A stretch of 9,786 nt of DNA from an uncultured Oscillospiraceae bacterium. Lineage in GTDB: Bacteria > Bacillota > Clostridia > Oscillospirales > Acutalibacteraceae. The stretch spans positions 1 through 9,786 of the forward strand of contig CABUAS010000071.1 of assembly GCA_902489595.1 (NCBI GenBank), read 5' to 3'. Positions 1 through 6,645 of the stretch are shown one piece after another. The notes beneath the pieces are model-generated. The model saw nothing but the letters and a program-made list of their open reading frames with translations, did no database searches and was not told where the DNA came from. The translations under genes and the position numbers were made by a program. The stretch's first letter is position 1. Each line of letters starts with the position of its first letter.

Positions 1-100
1 TTTGGCGTTTTTTGCCTTTTACTCAGGGGCGGTACCAACGTACAGCACCCTTCCTAAAATGCAAAATTCTGTCCATTTCTCGAAGTCTGCCAGCGTGTAG
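1..100 (+). other. Left-edge segment, possible 3' end of an upstream gene
   Basis: One plus-strand frame is open from the window edge to a TAG at 98-100. It reads about 32 residues, including the stretch SGAVPTYSTLPKMQNSVHFS, and its stop codon lies inside the 5' arm of the hairpin that follows. This could be the C-terminus of a gene cut by the window edge. The peptide is short, shows no domain, and other frames are also open for short distances, so chance or a non-coding RNA end is equally possible. The minus strand contains only a 30-residue open stretch without a start codon. Confidence 0.25.
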
Positions 101-159
101 AAATTTATTATTTAGATTTTTTCTACACGCTGATACCTGCTGATTTCAGCAGGTATTTT
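91..159 (+). terminator. Tandem hairpins, terminator-like
   Basis: Two hairpins sit back to back. The first pairs CAGCGTGTAGAAA (91-103) with TTTCTACACGCTG (120-132), a perfect 13-bp stem with a 16-nt AT-rich loop. The second pairs ATACCTGCTG (133-142) with CAGCAGGTAT (147-156), a perfect 10-bp stem with loop ATTT, followed by a short T run (156-159) on the + strand. The second has the form of a rho-independent terminator for whatever lies upstream of the window. The first lacks its own T tail and may be a 3' stabilising structure or part of an RNA gene. Confidence 0.6.
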
Positions 160-229
160 GATTAATGATTGAATTTCAAAAGTTTTTGATTGTATTTCGC
201 AATTAATTCTGTTATTCTTAATGTATAGT

Positions 230-235
230 TATAAT
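230..235 (+). promoter_or_regulatory. Candidate -10 box for the GH95 fucosidase gene
   Basis: A perfect TATAAT lies 26 nt before the start codon of the fucosidase gene, in an AT-rich stretch after the tandem hairpins. No good -35 hexamer stands at 17 bp spacing (TTCTGT at 207-212 is weak), so an activator may be needed or the box may be fortuitous. Confidence 0.4.
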
Positions 236-261
236 AGATTTAACATTTTCGGAGGGTAAAA

Positions 262-2475
262 ATGAACAGAATTTGGTATAAAGAAACTGCTAAAAAATGG
301 CGTGAGGCTCTGCCGATAGGCAACGGCTATACCGGCGTTATGATATACGGTTCGCATAAAAATGAAAGGCTTTGTTTTAACGACGGCACTTTGTGGTCGG
401 GTTACCCGAAAGATTATAATTCTGACGAAAGCCTTGAAAATCTTGAAGAAGTCAGAAAACTCATTTTTGATGGCAGAAACAGTGAGGCTGATGCTCTCTG
501 CGAGAAAAAACTGACAGGCTTTTACAGTGAGGCGTTTATGCCTCTCGGCGACATTCTGCTCGACTTTAAAGGTACTGATAAGAATATCATTTCAAGAAGT
601 CTTGACCTTTCAACGGGCGTTCATACTGTTTATTCATCTGTTTGTAAATCTGAAATTTTTTCATCTTATCCCGACAGGGTGACTGCATATAAAGTTGAAT
701 CGGTAAAGCCGATTTCTTTAAAAATCAGTGCAGAAAGCAAGCTTCACAGCAGTGTAAGCGTTCATTCGGGCGTGCTTTCTCTTTTCGGCAATGCACCCGA
801 CTATGCCGCACCAAATTACCTCAGAACAGAGCGCAATCCAATTCGTTATAACGAGGGCAGGGCAATGGCATTCTGCCTTTCAGCACAGGTTTATACAAAC
901 GGAACGGCTGTTAATGAAAAAGACTGCATAAGGATTGAAAATGCAACGCAGATTACCATTTATTTTGTTACTGCCACAGGCTTTAACGGCTTTGATAAAA
1001 TGCCGACTGCCGATACAGATGAAGTAATTAAAAAATGCAAAAAACAGCTCGGCGGTGTTCTTAAAAATTTTGACGATATTAAGAAAAGGCATATTGAAGA
1101 TTTTTCTGCTCTTTATAACAAGCAGGCAGTTTCGTTTAACTGCGATACCGATATTCCTGCCGATGAACTTATAAAATATGTCAAGTCGGGCGGTGATGAA
1201 AAAGCATTTTGTGAACTGCTTTATAATTACGGCAAATATATGATTATTTCGGGCAGCCGAAAGGGCGGTCAGGCGCTTAATCTTCAGGGTATATGGAATA
1301 ATTCCGTGCGTCCGCCGTGGAGCAGTAATTATACCGTCAATATCAATACGCAGATGAATTACTGGGGTGCGTCACGCTCGGGTTTGTCGGAATGTATCGA
1401 GCCTCTTATTCAGATGGTTTATGAGGCTCTTGAAACAGGCAGAAAAACTGCTGAAATCAATTACAGCTGCCGTGGCTTTGCGTGCAATCACAATGTGGAT
1501 TTATGGCGTAAAACTCCGCCTGTTCAGGGCGATGCAAATTATATGTTTGCACCTCTTTGCGGCGTATGGCTTTCAAATGAAATTTTTACGCATTACGAAA
1601 ATGGTTTTCTCGGCGAATATGAAGATAAAATCAAGGAAATCGTTACCGAATCGGCAAGATTCGTTTGTGATTTTCTTGTTCTTCACGAGGGCAAATATGT
1701 TGTCTGCCCGTCCGTTTCGCCTGAAAACAGCTTTAAAAGCAATGGTAAAACCTGTAAGCTTGATTATGCTTCTGCGTTTGATATGGGGCTTGTCCGTCAG
1801 GCATTCTTTAATGCGCTTCAAATTTCAGATGATGAAGAGCTGAAAGCTGAAATCGCCGAAAAGCTGCCTGCTCTTTATCCGTTTATAAAGGGCGAAAACG
1901 GTATATGCGAGTGGCATAAATATTATGAAACACCTGAAAAAGGGCATAGGCATTTTTCACCGCTTTATGCATTTTATCCTGGCAATATTATAGGCTGTAA
2001 TGAAAATCCCGAGGAAACGAGGTGGATTCATGATTTGTTTAAGTATCGCCTTGAAAATTCAGGTCAGCACATCGGCTGGTCGGCTGCGTGGGCAATCTGC
2101 CTTTCTGCAAGGCTCCGTGATGCCGATACGGCAAGAACGGTTATCAGAAATCTTTTGTGCCATGCAGTGTTTAAAAATCTTTTCTGCGTTCATCCACCGT
2201 TTCTGTTTCAGATAGACGGCAATCTCGGTTTTGTTGCTGGCATTAATGAAATGCTTTTAACGGAAGAGAAAGATGTTGTTACGCTGATTCCCGCTCTTCC
2301 TGAAAATTTTGCTTTGTCAGGCGAAGTTCGTGATATGGTTGTTAAGGGTGCCAAAATAAGTTTTAAATGGCAGAACGGCAAAATAATTGAGGTCTCTGCT
2401 GATAAAAAGGTAACTGTTTCGGCAGAAAATATTTCCGCAAATGCAGTCTGCGGTAAAAATGTTGTTATAAAATAA
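262..2475 (+). CDS. GH95 alpha-L-fucosidase, cytoplasmic
   Basis: Likely an inverting alpha-L-fucosidase of family GH95, which typically removes alpha-1,2-linked L-fucose from galactose. The start has the family's N-terminal signature (WYKETAKKWREALPIGNGY, residues 5-23) and a long N-terminal beta domain, followed by the (alpha/alpha)6 barrel and a short C-terminal beta domain. By motif comparison with the characterised Bifidobacterium enzyme AfcA (N421, N423, E566, D766), the catalytic set is complete: N360 and N362 in VNINTQMNYW, the general acid E488 in CPSVSPENS, and D652 in FQIDGNLGF. At 737 residues it is near the family's usual length. There is no signal peptide, so it should act on imported oligosaccharides. 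GGAGG at 251-255 sets the start, and a terminator follows the stop. The exact substrate is inferred; related GH95 members can be alpha-L-galactosidases. Confidence 0.93.
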   Translation: MNRIWYKETAKKWREALPIGNGYTGVMIYGSHKNERLCFNDGTLWSGYPKDYNSDESLENLEEVRKLIFDGRNSEADALCEKKLTGFYSEAFMPLGDILLDFKGTDKNIISRSLDLSTGVHTVYSSVCKSEIFSSYPDRVTAYKVESVKPISLKISAESKLHSSVSVHSGVLSLFGNAPDYAAPNYLRTERNPIRYNEGRAMAFCLSAQVYTNGTAVNEKDCIRIENATQITIYFVTATGFNGFDKMPTADTDEVIKKCKKQLGGVLKNFDDIKKRHIEDFSALYNKQAVSFNCDTDIPADELIKYVKSGGDEKAFCELLYNYGKYMIISGSRKGGQALNLQGIWNNSVRPPWSSNYTVNINTQMNYWGASRSGLSECIEPLIQMVYEALETGRKTAEINYSCRGFACNHNVDLWRKTPPVQGDANYMFAPLCGVWLSNEIFTHYENGFLGEYEDKIKEIVTESARFVCDFLVLHEGKYVVCPSVSPENSFKSNGKTCKLDYASAFDMGLVRQAFFNALQISDDEELKAEIAEKLPALYPFIKGENGICEWHKYYETPEKGHRHFSPLYAFYPGNIIGCNENPEETRWIHDLFKYRLENSGQHIGWSAAWAICLSARLRDADTARTVIRNLLCHAVFKNLFCVHPPFLFQIDGNLGFVAGINEMLLTEEKDVVTLIPALPENFALSGEVRDMVVKGAKISFKWQNGKIIEVSADKKVTVSAENISANAVCGKNVVIK

Positions 2476-2481
2476 ACTAAG

Positions 2482-2521
2482 AAAGCCTGATGATAAGCGG
2501 TTGTATTATCGTCAGGCTTTT
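2482..2521 (+). terminator. Rho-independent terminator after GH95
   Basis: The arm AAAGCCTGATGATAA (2482-2496) pairs with TTATCGTCAGGCTTT (2506-2520) in a 15-bp stem with one U-G wobble and a 9-nt loop, ending in TTTT. It starts 7 nt after the fucosidase stop codon, which makes that gene a monocistronic unit separated from what follows. Confidence 0.85.
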
Positions 2522-2587
2522 GCGTTATACAGTAGGATTTCTGAATTTTAAAGCAGTTTTTCAAAAGTAAAAGTTTTTTAATTATTG

Positions 2588-2593
2588 TATAAT
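2588..2593 (+). promoter_or_regulatory. Candidate -10 box upstream of the DUF5107 remnant
   Basis: A perfect TATAAT preceded by TTG lies 43 nt before the remnant's ATG, in the AT-rich gap after the fucosidase terminator. No clear -35 hexamer is visible. With the GAGGTGA ribosome binding site at 2627-2633, it suggests that the original gene had its own promoter and was once expressed. Confidence 0.35.
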
Positions 2594-2636
2594 GAAAGAA
2601 ACTAACGGTGTATTCTTATATATTTTGAGGTGAAGT

Positions 2637-2903
2637 ATGAAAGCATTAATCAGAGAAGAAATTGTAAAAATTCCTACTTACAAAACAGCCGAGGCTGAAA
2701 AAAGTCCTCTTTTTATTGAAAAGCGTGCTTATCAGGGCAGCACGGGAAAGGTTTATCCTCTGCCTGTAACCGAAAAAATTTACGATGAAAAAGAAATTAA
2801 AGAATATAAGGCGCTTATTCTTGAAAATGATTTTATTTATGTTATGATTCTGCCTGAGCTCGGCGGCAGAACAAAGGAAACGATATTCCTCATCACCTTA
2901 TGA
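2637..2903 (+). pseudogene. DUF5107 protein, N-terminal remnant
   Basis: The 88-residue frame begins with the well-conserved N-terminus of large DUF5107 (often TPR-containing) proteins, which are common in carbohydrate loci of Clostridia and are thought to be glycan-active. The landmarks are an acidic leader, the segment YQGSTGKVYPLPVTEKIYDE (residues 32-51) and ENDFIYVMILPELGGR (about 63-78). Family members run on for many hundreds of residues after LPELGGR. Here the homology stops there, and after ten unrelated residues (TKETIFLITL) the frame ends in TGA. The start is well supported by GAGGTGA at 2627-2633. DNA immediately downstream codes, in another frame, for the end of an unrelated phosphodiesterase, so about 90 percent or more of this gene is missing. 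Residual function is unlikely. Real deletion and assembly chimera both remain possible. Confidence 0.85.
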
Positions 2904-3258
2904 TACAAGCGTGCGTGATTTTGTTATAGACAGAATGGAAAAGGGTGATGATGTTATTACAGGTATTTTCCATAATATTGATTCGGCAGGTCATAATTAC
3001 GGCTTTGGTATAAGCACTCAGTATACGGGTACGGTTATGAACTGTGATATGTATGCAAATTCAATTCTTAATGCAATAGAGCAGAGAGAGCAGAATTATA
3101 ATGAAGAATGGCTTGTTGTCTGCGCAAATGACCACGGCGGAATCGGCAAAGGCCACAGCAGTCAGACGCTTGAAGAAAGAACAACATGGCTTGCATCAAA
3201 TATTCCGTTTGACGAAAAATATTTTTCATCGGGTTATGACGGATTTAATGTAAAATAA
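2884..3258 (+). pseudogene. Type I phosphodiesterase / alkaline-phosphatase-like protein, C-terminal remnant
   Basis: This is a C-terminal piece of roughly 125 residues of an alkaline-phosphatase-superfamily protein (type I phosphodiesterase/nucleotide pyrophosphatase type). It carries the later metal-binding motifs of that fold: D and H in NIDSAGHNYGFG, D-H in CANDHGGIGKGH, and the final H in GKGHSSQTLEERTTW. The N-terminal half, with the first metal Asp and the Thr/Ser nucleophile, is absent, so it cannot be an active enzyme on its own. Homology is readable from about YDTSVRDFVIDRMEKGDDV. The only in-frame start nearby is a GTG at 2911 with no Shine-Dalgarno sequence. It lies in a different frame from the DUF5107 remnant immediately before it. 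Its loss may have removed a phosphodiesterase partner of the neighbouring metallophosphoesterase; that is conjecture. Confidence 0.8.
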
Positions 3259-3317
3259 AATACTTTGTATTTACTTATTATAATATAACAGTTGAAAATA
3301 ATATGTTTTCCTGTTAA

Positions 3318-3334
3318 TATGCTTAATAAGCATA
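3318..3334. promoter_or_regulatory. 17-nt perfect palindrome, possible operator
   Basis: TATGCTT-AAT-AAGCATA is a perfect inverted repeat with 7-nt arms and a 3-nt centre. It lies just upstream of a TATAAT box at 3342-3347 and covers the place where that box's -35 element would be (about 3319-3324). That geometry fits an operator for a dimeric regulator. It is too short and AT-rich, and lacks a T tail, to be a terminator. Confidence 0.35.
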
Positions 3335-3341
3335 AAGCGTT

Positions 3342-3347
3342 TATAAT
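3342..3347 (+). promoter_or_regulatory. Candidate -10 box for the metallophosphoesterase-GH35 operon
   Basis: A perfect TATAAT lies 40 nt before the metallophosphoesterase start. A second TATAAT at 3279-3284 is an alternative. Neither has a convincing -35 hexamer at 17 bp. The rest of the 129-nt gap (3259-3387) is AT-rich and holds no gene. Confidence 0.35.
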
Positions 3348-3387
3348 TGTTTTTACGAATTTTTAAGCGATTAAGGAGAATTTATTA

Positions 3388-4494
3388 ATGACAAAAAAAG
3401 CTAAAGTTATTAAAGGAATAAAAACGGCAGTTTGCATTTTATTGGTAATTGCAGTTGTAATTGTCGGCGTGTTGTTTTTTCCGCTGACGGGCGAAAAGCA
3501 TACTGAAATATGGAGTGCAGATCAGCAGTTTGATATTTCCGAAATTCAGACGGTTGAAAAGACAAGGGAAGATTTTAAAATTCTTATGTTTACCGATACC
3601 CAGCTTTGGGGCAATCTCGGTAAAAATAAGGAATGCTATGAGCAGATGGATGCGCTTGTTGAAAAGGTTCAGCCTGATTTAATCACTTTGCCGGGTGACG
3701 TTTTATCGGCAATGTCAAGCCGTTTTTCAATCAATAATTTTATTAAACATATGGAAAGCTACGGCGTTGCGTGGGCACCGGTTTACGGAAATCATGATAA
3801 TGAAATTCCTTCAAACAGCCTTAACTGGCAGGCAGATAAGTATATGGCGGCAGAGCACTGCCTTATGCAGAAAGGGCCGTCTAACCTTTACGGCTGCGGC
3901 AATTATGTTATTAATATCACTGAGGGTGATGAGCCTGTTTATACCGTTTTTATGTTTGACAACGGCAGATATATCAAGTATCTTGATGAAGAAACAAATG
4001 AAACCTACACAAAAGAAGTATATATGGGTTATGAGCAGATTGCGTGGTACGAGTGGAATGTTAAAGGAATTGCCGATGCAGCAGGCAGAACTGTGCCGTC
4101 GATGACTTTCTCTCATTTTGCTCAGCCTGAATTCGCTGAAGCGGTTGAAAAATACGGCATTCAGGACGAAAACGGCGTATATACGATCCCCGAGGAATAC
4201 GGTTTCGGATATTGCCGGTATCTTCCGAGCGCAGCTCCCGTAAATTCGGGCTTTGTTGATAAGTGTAAGGAACTCGGCTCAACAAAATATATTTTCAGCG
4301 GTCACGACCACGAAAACAATGCAAGTATAACATATGACGGAATTACTTATACATACGGATTAAAAACAGGTCCTTCGCCTGTTCCGTGGAATTATGCAAA
4401 AGAAACAGGAGGAACGCTTATTACAATTTCAGGCTCAGGTGCAAATCAGAATGTTGATATTGAGCATATTGTAATGAACGATGCTAATGTATGA
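3388..4494 (+). CDS. Membrane-anchored calcineurin-like metallophosphoesterase
   Basis: A dinuclear-metal phosphoesterase of the calcineurin-like superfamily, resembling purple-acid-phosphatase-type and Dcr2-type enzymes. A basic start (KKAKVIKGIK) and one hydrophobic segment (about residues 11-30) predict a signal anchor or uncleaved signal with the catalytic domain outside the membrane. The metal-binding motifs are in order: D70-T-Q72 (a DxQ variant of the usual DxH), G103-D104, G134-N-H-D137, S242-H243, and G305-H-D-H308. AAGGAG at 3373-3378, 9 nt before the ATG, fixes the start. The 368-residue length is normal for this type. It overlaps the next gene by 4 nt (ATGA), so the two are almost certainly cotranscribed and translationally coupled. 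The substrate is unknown: phosphomonoesters or phosphodiesters on glycans, teichoic acid or nucleotides are all possible. Confidence 0.88.
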   Translation: MTKKAKVIKGIKTAVCILLVIAVVIVGVLFFPLTGEKHTEIWSADQQFDISEIQTVEKTREDFKILMFTDTQLWGNLGKNKECYEQMDALVEKVQPDLITLPGDVLSAMSSRFSINNFIKHMESYGVAWAPVYGNHDNEIPSNSLNWQADKYMAAEHCLMQKGPSNLYGCGNYVINITEGDEPVYTVFMFDNGRYIKYLDEETNETYTKEVYMGYEQIAWYEWNVKGIADAAGRTVPSMTFSHFAQPEFAEAVEKYGIQDENGVYTIPEEYGFGYCRYLPSAAPVNSGFVDKCKELGSTKYIFSGHDHENNASITYDGITYTYGLKTGPSPVPWNYAKETGGTLITISGSGANQNVDIEHIVMNDANV

Positions 4495-6572
4495 ATATAG
4501 AAATTAAGGCAATACCGAAGCCTGTTAAAAAAGGAAATTTTAATTATTCAAATATTGAAAGCGAATACGGTGTAAATACACAGTATTTTACGAAAAACGG
4601 AAAATCGTTTACGCCTATTGCGGGCGAAATTCATTTTTTACGCGTGCCGCGTGAGCGTTGGCGTGAGTCGCTGCTTAAAATGCGTGAATGCGGCATTACC
4701 GTTGTTTCAACCTATGTGTTCTGGAATTACCACGAAGAAAAAAAGAATGTTTTTGATTTCAGGGGTAACAGGGATGTTGCTCATTTTCTGCAGATTTGCA
4801 AAGATATTGATATGCCGTGCATTCTGCGTATCGGTCCGTGGTGCCACGGTGAGGTTATAAGAGGCGGTTTTCCGAAAAGAATTAATCTTATGGCAAAAAA
4901 ACGCTGTGATGACCCAAAATACCTTGCAGAAGTGCGTGATTATTGGACGGGGTTGTATAAAGAGGTTAAGCCGTTTCTTGACGGCAAAACAGTTATAGGT
5001 CTGCAGCTTGAGAATGAATATACAGGTTCAACCGAGCATATACGCACCTTGCGTAAGATTGCCGAAGAAATCGGCTTCAAGGTTCCGTTTTTTACAATGA
5101 CTGCGTGGCCTTCGGGTAAGCCTGACAATGATTTTCTGCCTATGATGGGCGGTTATCCCGATGCTCCGTGGACTTCGGGTAAAAAAGCACTTAAGCCGAA
5201 TAACCGTTTTGCAATTACGCCTGCAAAAACCGAAAGTGAAATCGGCGGAGATTTGTTTAAAAGCAATGCGGAGCAAAAGGGCATTTATGATGATGTGCCG
5301 TATGCTTCGTGCGAAACAGGCCCCGGTAATCAGGTTACCCAGCACCGCCGCCCTTATATTAATGAAAAAGACGGATACGGCGTAGTATTTGCCAAATTTG
5401 CAAGCGGTGTAAATTGGCTTGGTTATTATATGTTTTTCGGCGGAGCAAATCCGAATTATCGGCTTATGCAGGAAAACAGATTAACGGGTTATCCGAATAA
5501 TTACCCTATTATTGATTATGATTTTCAGGCGCCGCTCAGCCGTTACGGCGAGTGCCGTGCTCACGGTGACAGATTAAGATTAATGCACCTTTTCATTAAT
5601 GAATTTGACGGTGAAATCTGCACAAAACAGGCGTATTTTCCAAAATGGAATTCAAATGATCCGCTTGATATTTCATTCTTAAAATGTTCTGTTCGTGCAA
5701 ATGAGCAGGGCGAGGGATATTTCTTTTCTGGCACTTATGAAAAGAGTCTGAAATATAACGATTTCAGCAACATTTCTGTTGATTTTGAAATAGGCGAACA
5801 TAAAATTACCCTGCCGAGTATTGATATCAAAGCAGGCACAATGTTCTTTTACCCGTTTAATATTAAGCTTGGCAGTGTTCATTTTGATTATATTCTTGCT
5901 CAGCCGATTGCAAAAACGAAGAAAAGCGGCGAAACCGTTTGCTATTTTGCCGAGTGCGAGGGCATTGCACCGAAATATAGTGTAAAAGGTGAGGAAAAAA
6001 GCCTTTCCTTTGATGAAAACGGTACGCTTGTTGATGATGTAAGAATAATAGTGATACCGTATGAAAAAGCAAAAAAATTTCATTTTATAAACGGCAAACC
6101 TTATTTTGTTGACGGTACTGTTTATGCCGACGGCGGCACAATTTATGCCGAGCAGGAAACCGGTGTTGATTTTAAGGACAGCATTTTGCTCAGCAGATGT
6201 GAAAAGAAAAAACTGCCGTATAATTATTTTCTTTATTCAACGGGCAGGCGCAGTTATTATGAACTGAAATTGCCGAAAAATATTCTTGATGATTGCTTTG
6301 ATGTACGCCTTGAATTTGAATTTGACGGGCTTAATCTTCAGGTGTTCAGCGGCAATCAGATTATTAATGATTATTTTAATACAGACAGAAAATTTGTTAT
6401 GTGTCTGCGTGATTATAAAAAGTATATTGATAAAAATCAAACATTAATAATCCGTACAGCACCTAAAACGAAATTCGGCATTTCAAATGTTTATAATGAA
6501 ATTGAGATTCCGCTGAATTCCGACCGCCTTGTTCTGACAGGCGCAAAGCAGATTAAATTGAATACACTGTAA
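4491..6572 (+). CDS. GH35 beta-galactosidase-like glycoside hydrolase, cytoplasmic
   Basis: Family GH35 enzymes are retaining exo-acting beta-galactosidases (some exo-beta-glucosaminidases). Residues from about 27 to 350 form the TIM-barrel catalytic domain: SFTPIAGEIHFLRVPRERW and YVFWNYHEEKKNVFDFRGN are the typical first strands, the acid/base is E176 in LQLENEY, and the nucleophile is probably E275 in YASCETGPG. The remaining residues are beta-rich and include a segment typical of GH35 accessory domains (GTMFFYPFNIKLG and DYILAQP). At 693 residues it fits the family range. No signal peptide is present, so it should act inside the cell, unlike its predicted extracytoplasmic partner upstream. 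No Shine-Dalgarno sequence precedes the ATG; expression probably depends on coupling to the upstream gene through the ATGA overlap. Together with the GH95 fucosidase it could remove the Gal exposed after defucosylation. Beta-galactosidase specificity is inferred from family. Confidence 0.9.
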   Translation: MNIEIKAIPKPVKKGNFNYSNIESEYGVNTQYFTKNGKSFTPIAGEIHFLRVPRERWRESLLKMRECGITVVSTYVFWNYHEEKKNVFDFRGNRDVAHFLQICKDIDMPCILRIGPWCHGEVIRGGFPKRINLMAKKRCDDPKYLAEVRDYWTGLYKEVKPFLDGKTVIGLQLENEYTGSTEHIRTLRKIAEEIGFKVPFFTMTAWPSGKPDNDFLPMMGGYPDAPWTSGKKALKPNNRFAITPAKTESEIGGDLFKSNAEQKGIYDDVPYASCETGPGNQVTQHRRPYINEKDGYGVVFAKFASGVNWLGYYMFFGGANPNYRLMQENRLTGYPNNYPIIDYDFQAPLSRYGECRAHGDRLRLMHLFINEFDGEICTKQAYFPKWNSNDPLDISFLKCSVRANEQGEGYFFSGTYEKSLKYNDFSNISVDFEIGEHKITLPSIDIKAGTMFFYPFNIKLGSVHFDYILAQPIAKTKKSGETVCYFAECEGIAPKYSVKGEEKSLSFDENGTLVDDVRIIVIPYEKAKKFHFINGKPYFVDGTVYADGGTIYAEQETGVDFKDSILLSRCEKKKLPYNYFLYSTGRRSYYELKLPKNILDDCFDVRLEFEFDGLNLQVFSGNQIINDYFNTDRKFVMCLRDYKKYIDKNQTLIIRTAPKTKFGISNVYNEIEIPLNSDRLVLTGAKQIKLNTL

Positions 6573-6577
6573 ATACA

Positions 6578-6609
6578 AAAAAGCACATCCGGGAAGGTGT
6601 GCTTTTTAT
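6578..6609. terminator. Bidirectional terminator between convergent genes
   Basis: AAAAAGCACATC (6578-6589) pairs with GGTGTGCTTTTT (6596-6607) with one U-G wobble and loop CGGGAA. A T run ends the stem on the + strand, and the A run on the other side gives a T run on the minus strand. It therefore can terminate both the GH35 operon and the minus-strand GH95-family gene. Confidence 0.85.
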
Positions 6610-6613
6610 TGTA

Positions 6614-6637
6614 GGGGAGGGTCTCTGTGCCCTCCCG
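6614..6637. repeat. GC-rich palindromic repeat unit
   Basis: GGGAGGG (6615-6621) and CCCTCCC (6630-6636) form a perfect 7-bp GC-only stem around the loop TCTCTGTG, 6 nt after the terminator and 9 nt before the end of the minus-strand gene. Its composition is quite unlike the surrounding AT-rich DNA. It resembles the GTAGGGG...CCCTCCCG-type short intergenic repeats that I recall from gut Clostridia genomes. Only one copy is present in the window, so its repeat status is an inference. Confidence 0.5.
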
Positions 6638-6645
6638 ATTTTGAT

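Noticed and set aside
23..50. The minus strand contains TTGGTACCGCC, which recalls the T-box antiterminator core.
   Set aside because: The match to the conserved T-box core is partial. No specifier stem or following tRNA-synthetase or amino-acid gene is visible, and the expected length upstream is occupied by the two hairpins.
1367..1843. A 158-residue plus-strand open frame inside the GH95 fucosidase gene.
   Set aside because: It is a shadow of the GH95 coding frame, has no ribosome binding site and shows no recognisable domain.
2208..2564. A 118-residue minus-strand open frame across the end of GH95 and its terminator.
   Set aside because: It runs through the terminator hairpin, lacks a ribosome binding site and has no recognisable domain.
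2870..2911. Programmed ribosomal frameshift joining the two remnants into one protein.
   Set aside because: No slippery sequence or stimulatory structure is seen, and both families are missing large essential parts on each side of the junction. A frameshift would not restore them.
3258..3272. AAATAC-TTT-GTATTT dyad after the phosphodiesterase remnant as a terminator.
   Set aside because: It is a 6-bp, almost all A/T stem that would be too weak, and it is not followed by a real T run.
5679..6083. A 134-residue minus-strand open frame inside the GH35 gene.
   Set aside because: It lies antisense to a well-supported catalytic gene, has a low-complexity Phe/Ile/Lys-rich composition and no ribosome binding site.
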